Notes under the pieces: generated by a model
Told to the model about the DNA's origin: nothing
The model's database searches: none
The model's input: only the letters and a program-made list of their open reading frames with translations
Shown here: piece after piece, positions 1 through 4,267 of the stretch
How the letters are laid out: each line of letters opens with the position of its first letter
Numbering within the stretch: the stretch's first letter is position 1
Translations under genes and position numbers: made by a program
From: CAYUUR01 sp964510235
Lineage (GTDB): Bacteria; Patescibacteriota; Saccharimonadia; Saccharimonadales; CAYUUR01
Length of the DNA: 5,718 nt
Direction of reading: 5' to 3'
Assembly: GCA_964510235.1 (NCBI GenBank)
Contig: CAZEBF010000035.1
Coordinates: 1-5,718, forward strand

Positions 1-1013
1 GTGGTACGTTTTGTGTTTGCAAACAAAGGAATTACGGCGCAAATCAAAAGCACGAGTGCAGCTAAAAGAGTAACGGACATTGGTGATCCGGTATCTGCTA
101 GCGTGGCGGCATTTTCTTGCTCAAGTAACGTTGCCAAGCCGGCTGGGTCTTCAAAAAAGCCATCAACTAATCCATCAGTGTCTAGTTCTCCGCCGTCAAC
201 TAGATCGTAGGTAACGACGGTGACGGCCTGACCGTGAATGGTGGTCTCAGTAATCTCCGCATCCTCCACGTTTGCGTACTCTTGTGTGGTTGGATTGTAT
301 TTTCTGAATACAAGGTTATCTGAATCGACATCATAGTAGTAGAATTTAATGGTCGTGGTAAAGCCGGGCGTGCCGCAATCCCCTTCAATGTCGAACAGTC
401 CGTTAGCGTACTCATAGTCGGTGTCTTGAACGTCAAGGAATGATTCCTCTGCTATGTCATCAGTTGTCAGTTCGCAGCCAGCACCCACATCCATGGCAAC
501 TGTTTTACCCGTGATTGAGCTGACATAGCCACCAATATTGGCTTGCGTATTATCAGGAATGCTGTCGCCGTTGAGATCATCTTCTGGACCGTCATTGTCG
601 ACGACCGTGATTTGCATTGTATTCACGAAAGCGTCATAAAATTCCGATCCGCTGCTGGTGGTACCAGTAATTGTGAGCATCACATCTTCGTTGACAGTAC
701 CATTATCAGCAGCGGTAATCTCAAAGGTCTTTACGCTCGACCATTCACTGTCATCAAAAACAACGGGGCTGGCATTGAACGATACTACACCAGGCACACT
801 AGAAGTTAAGGCAATGCTTACAAATGCTTCATCAGGATCAGAAGAGATAATCGGCTCAGTTAGCCGTACCTCTACGGCAGTTGTCTCGCCTTCATAAATC
901 GTATTATCCAGAGGCGTAAAATTAACCCTGGTTTCAGCAGCAAATACCGGACTAGAAATATATAGGACCGACATAATGACTGCACTAAGCCCAATAGCTA
1001 ATCGCTTTAACAC
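1..1013 (-). CDS. Secreted Calx-beta / choice-of-anchor U surface protein with LADTG sorting signal (3' end cut by window)
   Basis: This is an exported surface protein, probably anchored to the cell wall. It starts at GTG 1013, with GGAGGG five bases upstream, and stays open to the window edge (337 full codons). Residues 1-25 form a signal peptide (KR, a hydrophobic core, then SPVFA before the likely cut). Residues 29-140 resemble a Calx-beta domain, ending in ITVVDNDGP. A calcium-type linker, DLNGDSIPDN, follows at 147-155. Residues 158-293 match the choice-of-anchor U family, with the hallmark DGGELDTDG and a DPAG near its end. Cys180 and Cys213 could form a disulfide. LADTG at 305-309, a hydrophobic span at about 312-332 and KR at 335-336 form a sortase-type sorting signal. 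LAxTG signals are associated with class E sortases; none is visible here. The ligand is unknown. The domain assignments are by eye but consistent across the whole length. The usual overlapping start search misses this gene because it begins with GTG and lacks a stop in the window. Confidence 0.85.
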   Translation of the reverse strand, partial: MLKRLAIGLSAVIMSVLYISSPVFAAETRVNFTPLDNTIYEGETTAVEVRLTEPIISSDPDEAFVSIALTSSVPGVVSFNASPVVFDDSEWSSVKTFEITAADNGTVNEDVMLTITGTTSSGSEFYDAFVNTMQITVVDNDGPEDDLNGDSIPDNTQANIGGYVSSITGKTVAMDVGAGCELTTDDIAEESFLDVQDTDYEYANGLFDIEGDCGTPGFTTTIKFYYYDVDSDNLVFRKYNPTTQEYANVEDAEITETTIHGQAVTVVTYDLVDGGELDTDGLVDGFFEDPAGLATLLEQENAATLADTGSPMSVTLLAALVLLICAVIPLFANTKRT

Positions 1014-1018
1014 TGCTT

Positions 1019-1024
1019 CCCTCC
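1019..1024 (-). promoter_or_regulatory. Shine-Dalgarno site GGAGGG of the surface-protein gene
   Basis: The minus strand reads GGAGGG, then AAGCA, then the GTG start at 1013. This strong site with a 5-base spacer decides the GTG start, since no ATG lies upstream of the signal peptide. Confidence 0.75.
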
Positions 1025-1040
1025 ACGTCTATTCAACAGC

Positions 1041-1046
1041 AGTATA
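1041..1046 (-). promoter_or_regulatory. Extended -10 box (TGT TATACT) of the surface-protein gene
   Basis: TATACT preceded by TGn lies 27 bases upstream of the GTG start, leaving a leader of about 20 bases that carries the Shine-Dalgarno site. No convincing -35 hexamer is visible, which fits an extended -10 promoter. The rest of the 80-base gap holds only the 8-base palindrome CGCTAGCG at 1082-1089. Confidence 0.5.
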
Positions 1047-1093
1047 ACACGGCTTATGGTTGGTTGATACTTGTTGTGTTTCGCTAGCGTATT

Positions 1094-1615
1094 TTAGATG
1101 GATGTAGGAGTTTCTGCTGGTGGGTCTGCGTGCACTCTCGCCTCAAACAAGTCAATTAAATGACGAACTGCTTCGCACCTAGTTAGTTGTAGCTCATCGG
1201 CAACCCTATCTAACTCGGTATCAATAATCTTTTGCTCGACAGCTGTTTTCCATTCAGGTATTTCTTCGATTAAGGTGTCGAGTAAAGGCAGCGGGGCTTC
1301 TGCATGAGCCGGTCGACCTACGCCCCGTATTGTTCGTATAATTTCTCGCGGTTCTATTGCACCTATTTGTACCAGAAACCCTACATAGCGGCCGACTGAT
1401 GGTGTGCTCAATCCAGTTGCCTCTACAAGTTCTTTCCTAGGTATAGGATTTTCTCTTGGATGGGTCGCGAAGACTGCGACAACCTGAGCTACACCTGGAG
1501 TGGTGAATGAACCTAGTTTCGAAGCGCCATTTCGAGCCTCCTCAAGTGTGATAGGTTCTAGGTTAGACGGTAGCGCGCCGTTCAAGAAAGTGATTGCTTC
1601 CTCTGGATTTGACAT
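1094..1615 (-). CDS. Winged helix-turn-helix transcriptional regulator with ribbon-helix-helix-like C-terminus
   Basis: A predicted cytoplasmic DNA-binding protein of 173 residues. Residues 44-108 look like a winged helix: a helix (VAQVVAVFATHP), a helix-turn-helix around KELVEATGLSTPSVGRYVGFL (61-81), then a basic wing with RTIRGVGRPAHAE (94-106). Residues 131-161 (DTELDRVADELQLTRCEAVRHLIDLFE) resemble the paired helices of a CopG-like ribbon-helix-helix unit, so the tail may dimerise or bind DNA. I chose ATG 1615 and not the in-frame TTG 18 bases upstream, because the TTG lies inside the promoter and a consensus -10 ends exactly six bases before the ATG. The mRNA is thus probably leaderless. 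Its targets are unknown; the adjacent surface-protein gene is one candidate. The exact family (MarR, ArsR or other) cannot be fixed by eye. Confidence 0.75.
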   Translation of the reverse strand: MSNPEEAITFLNGALPSNLEPITLEEARNGASKLGSFTTPGVAQVVAVFATHPRENPIPRKELVEATGLSTPSVGRYVGFLVQIGAIEPREIIRTIRGVGRPAHAEAPLPLLDTLIEEIPEWKTAVEQKIIDTELDRVADELQLTRCEAVRHLIDLFEARVHADPPAETPTSI

Positions 1616-1621
1616 AAGGTA

Positions 1622-1650
1622 AATATAACACAAATATCGATTTAAGTCAA
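1622..1650 (-). promoter_or_regulatory. Near-consensus sigma-70-type promoter giving a leaderless mRNA
   Basis: The minus strand has TTGACT (1645-1650), a 17-base spacer, and TATATT (1622-1627), then six bases (TACCTT) to ATG 1615. Transcription would begin at or next to the A of ATG. No Shine-Dalgarno sequence is present. Confidence 0.8.
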
Positions 1651-1682
1651 TATCTTAGCGACCTCTTTTGAGTTCTGTATAT

Positions 1683-1711
1683 GCCTACCTGTCCCGTGTA
1701 GTAAGATAGGC
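1683..1711 (-). other. Hairpin in the 3' region after the 2H phosphoesterase gene
   Basis: GCCTATCT and AGGTAGGC on the minus strand pair over 8 bp (one G-U, valid only in the minus-strand RNA) around a 13-base loop, 35 bases after the stop at 1746. No U-tract follows, so it may stabilise the 3' end or be a weak terminator. Confidence 0.4.
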
Positions 1712-1745
1712 CGGTTTAGCTCCACACCGTCGATATACTTCGCAA

Positions 1746-2267
1746 CTATACGAGCGACACCGAAGCGTATTTGCTAACTTTGCTGCCATCATATTGAACG
1801 ATAGCAACGGTATCAGCTTTACCAGCAATTGAGATCTTACTTTCATTGAGCCTACTAACAAGTGCTTCCATTTCTTCTTTGGTGCCCGTCCCAATGCCCA
1901 AGTGCGGAATAAATGGAATATCGTGCCTTAGCTCGCTCTCTAAAACACCAGTGTATAGCAGGTCGTGGACGGCATTTATCTGATCAAAACCGATTGAAGG
2001 TATCAGAAAGGCATGGTAGAAATCTTTTGCATCGTTTTCGACAACTTTGGCCGACTCAAACTCTATACTGAATGTGCCCATACCACTCAGCTTTGTCTTC
2101 ACATGTTCAACTAACTCGTCAGCGGTGATTTTGTCTGTACTAAATACTAGGGTAATGTGCGGGTCTACAACGTCAAAGTATTTTGGATCATGTTCTTTTC
2201 GAATAGTTTGAATAGTCTCAAAGTCTTCTTTACTAATGTTTGGATATATTAATGCTAAGTTTGCCAT
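1746..2267 (-). CDS. 2H phosphoesterase / 2'-5' RNA ligase superfamily protein
   Basis: A 173-residue cytoplasmic protein of the 2H (LigT / cyclic phosphodiesterase) fold. Members act on 2'-5' or cyclic phosphate bonds in RNA or nucleotides; the substrate here is unknown. Both catalytic histidine motifs are present in the usual half-and-half layout: PHITLVF with His37 and Thr39, and IPHLGIGT with His122. The second motif reads His-x-Gly where the family normally has His-x-Thr/Ser, so Gly124 removes one expected phosphate-contacting side chain. The length is typical of the family. Start ATG 2267 is supported by an extended -10 box that ends six bases before it, so the message is probably leaderless. 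The gene appears monocistronic. The fold is confident; activity is less certain because of Gly124. Confidence 0.85.
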   Translation of the reverse strand: MANLALIYPNISKEDFETIQTIRKEHDPKYFDVVDPHITLVFSTDKITADELVEHVKTKLSGMGTFSIEFESAKVVENDAKDFYHAFLIPSIGFDQINAVHDLLYTGVLESELRHDIPFIPHLGIGTGTKEEMEALVSRLNESKISIAGKADTVAIVQYDGSKVSKYASVSLV

Positions 2268-2273
2268 TACTTA

Positions 2274-2282
2274 ATAATAGCA
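2274..2282 (-). promoter_or_regulatory. Extended -10 box (TGC TATTAT) of the 2H gene, leaderless
   Basis: TATTAT at 2274-2279, preceded by TGC, is followed by six bases (TAAGTA) and the ATG at 2267. There is no clear -35 hexamer and no Shine-Dalgarno site. Confidence 0.65.
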
Positions 2283-2301
2283 AAACCAGGCATTTCTGCC
2301 T
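2282..2301 (-). terminator. Possible weak terminator of the frameshifted small gene
   Basis: On the minus strand AGGCA and TGCCT close a GAAA tetraloop (2288-2301), followed by GG and TTTT (2285-2282). The 5-bp stem is short and the T-run brief, and it overlaps the upstream part of the 2H promoter. It is tentative. Confidence 0.3.
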
Positions 2302-2306
2302 CGTTG

Positions 2307-2322
2307 CGAAGTACGTACTTCG
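2307..2322. repeat. 16-bp perfect palindrome CGAAGTACGTACTTCG
   Basis: A perfect 16-base inverted repeat without spacer. It lies about 40-55 bases upstream of the predicted start of the 2H transcript and 30 bases after the stop of the frameshifted gene. This position suits an operator or activator site; the bound protein is unknown. Confidence 0.6.
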
Positions 2323-2331
2323 ACTCCGCGT

Positions 2332-2373
2332 ACTGGTTACAGACCTTTTGGTCAGTCAAGATACTTAACCAGT
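2332..2373. repeat. Inverted repeat ACTGGTTA / TAACCAGT enclosing a GACC-TTTT-GGTC hairpin
   Basis: ACTGGTTA (2332-2339) pairs perfectly with TAACCAGT (2366-2373), with a nested 4-bp hairpin at 2342-2353. The structure covers the stop codon of the frameshifted small gene. The segment CCAGTT (2369-2374) can alternatively pair with AACTGG at 2380-2385. No U-tract follows on either strand. It may be a 3'-end RNA structure. Confidence 0.45.
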
Positions 2374-2518
2374 TTATTGAACTGGCCCTTTGTGAGGAAT
2401 ACTCGATGCACATCTGGGTCTTTAGTTTTTCCTGTGTGCGTTGCATTCTGAGTGGTCCCCCAGCCTACAATTGCCTTGTTCTTTAAGTTTACGCAATGTA
2501 GTAGTATTCTTTGTTCAC
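2352..2518 (-). pseudogene. Small leaderless gene interrupted by a one-base frameshift (about 55 residues when restored)
   Basis: GTG 2518 opens a frame reading VNKEYYYIA, then meets TAA at 2489-2491. The neighbouring frame (-1 relative) continues without stops as protein-like sequence including KNKAIVGWGTTQNATHTGK and then HRVFLTKGQFNKLVKYLD, ending at TGA 2352-2354. That second frame has no ATG, GTG or TTG start of its own at its upstream end. Restoring one lost base, for example a G before TAA, joins the two into a 55-residue basic protein with an aromatic start and two probable beta strands followed by a C-terminal helix. A TATAAT box with an extended TGn lies six bases before the GTG, as at other leaderless genes here, so the start is credible. 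The family is not recognised. The break may be a true mutation or a sequencing error; I see no slippery heptamer. Confidence 0.55.
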
Positions 2519-2524
2519 GTCTCG

Positions 2525-2533
2525 ATTATAACA
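2525..2533 (-). promoter_or_regulatory. Extended -10 box (TGT TATAAT) of the frameshifted small gene, leaderless
   Basis: A perfect TATAAT at 2525-2530, preceded by TGT, is followed by CGAGAC and the GTG start at 2518. No good -35 is seen. The remaining gap up to 2640 has the palindrome GAGTACTC (2549-2556) but no gene that I can support. Confidence 0.65.
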
Positions 2534-2638
2534 ACTACACAGTATCGCGAGTACTCTATCGGCACCCTGTTTAATACATGATACTTGGTCATGGAAAAAG
2601 GGTTAGAAAACGGGCACACCGCTACTTTGATAGTGTAT

Positions 2639-2666
2639 TTGCAAAAAGTCATTCGTTCGCTATACT
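2639..2666 (+). promoter_or_regulatory. Promoter of the HxlR-like regulator operon
   Basis: TTGCAA (2639-2644), a 16-base spacer and TATACT (2661-2666) place the start near 2673 and give a leader of about 29 bases without a Shine-Dalgarno site. An alternative weak -10, CAGAAT at 2690-2695, lies exactly six bases before the ATG and would make this gene leaderless too. Confidence 0.5.
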
Positions 2667-2689
2667 AGTAAGTACTATTTACCAGTAAA
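2663..2689. promoter_or_regulatory. Candidate autoregulatory operator of the HxlR-like regulator
   Basis: Overlapping dyads cover the -10 and start region: TACTAGTA (2663-2670), AGTACT (2671-2676), TACT-N7-AGTA (2673-2687) and TTTAC-CA-GTAAA (2678-2689). ACTAGTAA (2664-2671) recurs as ACCAGTAA (2681-2688) at a 17-base interval. The location is ideal for repression by the encoded regulator. Confidence 0.45.
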
Positions 2690-2701
2690 CAGAATATACC
2701 A

Positions 2702-3007
2702 ATGCGCACTAAATACAGTCACGAACAAATCATTAAAACTAAAAGTATCGCCAGGATTATTGGAGACACTAGTAATGTGTTAATTCTTTATGAACTAATG
2801 AACTTTGGTGAGAAATCGTTTAATGAACTTAAAAGAATGACAGATATTAATGCCGTAACTCTGTCCAAGAAACTAATGCTTCTTAAGGCGCAAGGGCTGG
2901 TGGACTGCCGCAAGTGCGGTATAGAAAATCATTATTTTGTTACAGAAAAATCTGAGGACTTTCGACCTCTTATAAGGGATATAGAAAGTTTAGTAATTAA
3001 CGTGTAA
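2702..3007 (+). CDS. HxlR/MarR-like winged-helix regulator with CxxC
   Basis: A 101-residue DNA-binding protein, the usual size for single-domain HxlR (DUF24) or related regulators. An N-terminal helix (residues 18-35, ARIIGDTSNVLILYELMN) leads into a helix-turn-helix at about 40-66, with FNELKRMTDINAVTLSKKLM and then LKAQGLV, the characteristic turn into the wing. The wing carries Cys69 and Cys72 (CRKC), which could form a redox switch or part of a metal site; other thiol-based HxlR regulators sense quinones or disulfide stress. The next gene begins ten bases after the stop, so they form an operon. Dyads over the promoter suggest autoregulation. No Shine-Dalgarno site precedes the ATG. The HxlR assignment is by pattern; an ArsR- or MarR-type protein is the alternative. 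Confidence 0.75.
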   Translation: MRTKYSHEQIIKTKSIARIIGDTSNVLILYELMNFGEKSFNELKRMTDINAVTLSKKLMLLKAQGLVDCRKCGIENHYFVTEKSEDFRPLIRDIESLVINV

Positions 3008-3011
3008 GGAG
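3006..3011 (+). promoter_or_regulatory. Shine-Dalgarno site AAGGAG of the repeat-protein gene
   Basis: AAGGAG overlaps the TAA stop of the regulator and sits five bases before ATG 3017. This is the strongest ribosome site in the window and suggests the small protein is made in quantity. Confidence 0.8.
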
Positions 3012-3016
3012 ATGAT

Positions 3017-3259
3017 ATGAGCATACTTGATTCAATACAAAACCTAATTGGTGGGGCTTCTGACTCGGTACAAGGTTCAGTCGGTGATGTTGTCGGTGGT
3101 CTCGGTGAAATTCCAGGAGTACAAGAAGTACAGGATGTTGCAGGTAATGCAACTGATGCCGTGACGTCTGCTACTGATGGGGCAACCGATGCCGTTACTT
3201 CTGTTACTGAACAAGGTCAAACGGCAGTTGAAGATATAACAAACAATTTAGGTCTGTAA
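3017..3259 (+). CDS. Small acidic protein with 11-residue amphipathic repeats, unknown function
   Basis: An 80-residue, soluble, acidic protein with no Cys, Trp, Tyr or Phe and almost no basic residues. It is rich in Ala, Gly, Val, Thr, Asp and Ser. The second half consists of three 11-residue units: ATDAVTSATDG (45-55), ATDAVTSVTEQ (56-66) and the looser GQTAVEDITNN (67-77). The first two are visible at DNA level as a 33-base tandem copy (3149-3181 and 3182-3214, 25 of 33 bases alike). Eleven-residue periodicity is typical of amphipathic helices that lie on membranes or fold on drying (LEA, synuclein and apolipoprotein types). The N-terminus (MSILDSIQNLIGG) could also form such a helix. It is co-transcribed with the regulator and has a strong ribosome site. 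There is no signal peptide. The role is unknown; a stress or surface-protective function is conjecture. Confidence 0.8.
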   Translation: MSILDSIQNLIGGASDSVQGSVGDVVGGLGEIPGVQEVQDVAGNATDAVTSATDGATDAVTSVTEQGQTAVEDITNNLGL

Positions 3260-3263
3260 GTTT

Positions 3264-3313
3264 GGGACAGGTCCAGGAACTCTTAGCCTAGATTTTGGAC
3301 CTAGTCTTGTCCC
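3264..3313. terminator. Imperfect hairpin between convergent genes
   Basis: GGGAC-AGGTCC (3264-3274) pairs with GGACCT and, after a 6-base bulge, GTCCC (3297-3313). It lies between the stops of the convergent genes at 3259 and 3323. No U-tract follows on either strand, so it may be a bidirectional end structure and not a classic intrinsic terminator. Confidence 0.45.
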
Positions 3314-3322
3314 GTGCTCCGA

Positions 3323-3547
3323 TCAAGGATCCTGCACAGATAGTGTTAACCACTGTGAAATGATGTCAGCCAAAGCTTGTTCTTTGTCCTTCAGGTCGTC
3401 CATGTCTTTAAAACCAATTACCTTACGTATGTTTGAATTCCACTCAACTATCCCGTGATCATCAGTCAGTACTGGCTCACCATTCTTATCTTCTTGTTTA
3501 GAGGCGCCCATATGCAAAACTAGCTTCACAACACTCTCTTTGCTCAT
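3323..3547 (-). CDS. Small hypothetical protein
   Basis: A 74-residue charged, soluble protein that I do not recognise. The N-terminus (SVVKLVLHM) looks like a beta strand. It is followed by an acidic, Lys- and Asp-rich turn region (QEDKNGEPVLTDDHG) and two helices, of which the last (KDKEQALADIISQWLTLSV) is amphipathic. There are no Cys residues, membrane segments or known motifs. The start at ATG 3547 is well placed: an extended -10 box ends seven bases upstream, so the mRNA is probably leaderless. The stop is TGA. It converges on the HxlR operon with a hairpin between, and a terminator lies just upstream of its promoter, so it is a separate unit. Reality as a gene is supported by the promoter geometry and the ordinary composition. 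Confidence 0.7.
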   Translation of the reverse strand: MSKESVVKLVLHMGASKQEDKNGEPVLTDDHGIVEWNSNIRKVIGFKDMDDLKDKEQALADIISQWLTLSVQDP

Positions 3548-3554
3548 AGATTAA

Positions 3555-3563
3555 ACTATAACA
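3555..3563 (-). promoter_or_regulatory. Extended -10 box (TGT TATAGT), leaderless
   Basis: TATAGT at 3555-3560, preceded by TGT, is followed by seven bases (TTAATCT) and ATG 3547. No -35 or Shine-Dalgarno site is evident; a T-rich stretch lies upstream, shared with the terminator. Confidence 0.6.
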
Positions 3564-3570
3564 AAACAAA

Positions 3571-3612
3571 GAAAAAGAGCCATCGTGTTGGACGGCACGT
3601 GTTCTTTGGCTC
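3571..3612 (-). terminator. Rho-independent terminator of the protease / LURP-one unit
   Basis: The minus strand has GAGCCA (3612-3607) pairing with TGGCTC (3582-3577), an inner CACG...CGTG stem (3599-3596 with 3587-3584) across an asymmetric bulge, then TTTTTC and TTTG (3576-3568). It lies at the end of the 4-gene-strand run, one base after the stop of the possible small ORF at 3614. Confidence 0.6.
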
Positions 3613-3613
3613 C

Positions 3614-3724
3614 CTATGTCGGTCGCCGACTCCGCAGCGGAATAGCTAGCCAATCTTGGATTGCACAATTAAGCAAATATTGGCTCACAGTAATGCCGGC
3701 TAGGTCTTCGAACTCTTTGCGCAA
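3614..3724 (-). pseudogene. Possible ribbon-helix-helix (antitoxin-like) ORF or remnant
   Basis: A short frame ending at TAG 3614-3616 reads KEFEDLAGITVSQYLLNCAI and continues to QDWLAIPLRSRRPT. It resembles the helix-turn-helix half of Arc/CopG-type antitoxins, as in xxFExLAGxTVSxYLxxxAI. Reading back, IRLILR directly upstream would supply the beta strand, but an in-frame TAG stops the frame just before that Ile. The only start is TTG 3724, inside the strand, giving 36 residues. No Shine-Dalgarno or promoter is seen, but it follows the LURP-one gene by 29 bases and a terminator begins one base after its stop, so it may be the eroded last gene of that operon. It could also be a chance frame. 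The region 3648-3685 also holds the inverted repeat AGCCAAT / ATTGGCT. Confidence 0.3.
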
Positions 3725-3753
3725 TATAAGGCGAATCTACGGAGTAAGACGTG

Positions 3754-4263
3754 TTATTTGTTTTTGCCTTCTCGCCACACGTCAACCGCCCAAATAATCC
3801 CTAAGGCAAGCGGCACATCGACATCGTTAGCAATCTCAACCATATACTTATCCCTAACAGTGAGCCATTTCTGATCCACTTCAATTATCACGCTATCACC
3901 GTCTCTGACTTGGTAATTTTTCTCGATAAAGTTACCGGTTAGCTCCCATTTGTGACCATTAGTAAGCTCTATGGTTATTCGGGATCTGATTGGTGAAATG
4001 TGGGCTCGAGCTTTTGCCACGTGGCCGCCGTCAGTATCAAAATAATCCATTTGTTTTGGTATGTTGATGATTTTCCCCTTGGCAGTGTAGATGACGGTAT
4101 CATTGGCATCCATGATTTCTGCCTTAGACCCCAAACCGATCTTTGCATCTATCCTATAGACTTTGTGTTTTGCTTCTTCGTCATCGTAAACAGTAAAATC
4201 TCTACCAAGTCCAATCTTACTCTTTACTAAAAACCGTTTTCTGTCATTTGAAGATTCCTTCAT
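3754..4263 (-). CDS. LURP-one-related / tubby C-terminal-like domain protein (YxjI type)
   Basis: A 169-residue protein of the LOR / YxjI family, which has the twelve-stranded tubby-like barrel; its bacterial role is poorly known and a phospholipid- or membrane-linked scaffold is often suggested. The N-terminus has the characteristic FLVKSKIGLGRDFTVYDD (11-28), followed by the repeated hairpins VYRIDAKIGLGSKAEIMDAN (35-54) and VIYTAKGKIINIPKQ (57-71). The C-terminal hydrophobic helix (VPLALGIIWAVDVW, 150-163) is the central barrel helix of this fold. There is no signal peptide. Its ATG lies four bases after the stop of the CPBP protease gene, without a Shine-Dalgarno site, so translation is probably coupled. 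The two products may act together at the membrane. A terminator follows about 140 bases downstream. Confidence 0.8.
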   Translation of the reverse strand: MKESSNDRKRFLVKSKIGLGRDFTVYDDEEAKHKVYRIDAKIGLGSKAEIMDANDTVIYTAKGKIINIPKQMDYFDTDGGHVAKARAHISPIRSRITIELTNGHKWELTGNFIEKNYQVRDGDSVIIEVDQKWLTVRDKYMVEIANDVDVPLALGIIWAVDVWREGKNK

Positions 4264-4267
4264 GGCT

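Noticed and set aside
543..897. Plus-strand open frames across the surface-protein gene
   Set aside because: They overlap a minus-strand frame with a signal peptide, recognisable domains and a sorting signal; the plus-strand translations have no domain character.
1616..1633. In-frame TTG upstream start for the winged-helix regulator
   Set aside because: It lies within the -10 and spacer of a near-consensus promoter, so it would not be transcribed; the ATG at 1615 fits the promoter spacing.
2304..2486. Plus-strand open frame of 60 codons in the gap before the HxlR-like regulator
   Set aside because: No promoter or ribosome site; it lies opposite the better-supported frameshifted minus-strand gene.
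2549..2676. Shared AGTACT cores in the intergenic palindromes as a set of regulator sites
   Set aside because: AGTACT also occurs inside genes (for example at 3468-3473 and near 4344), so the recurrence is not specific enough.
2578..2688. Plus-strand 36-codon frame starting at ATG 2578
   Set aside because: No ribosome site or promoter at leaderless spacing, and the sequence overlaps the HxlR operon promoter and operator.
3707..3713. TTCGAAC resembling a tRNA T-loop
   Set aside because: Flanking bases cannot form the 5-bp T stem, and no acceptor or anticodon arms are found on either strand.
3585..3797. Plus-strand open frame of 70 codons
   Set aside because: It begins inside a terminator hairpin, runs into the LURP-one gene on the other strand and has no ribosome site.
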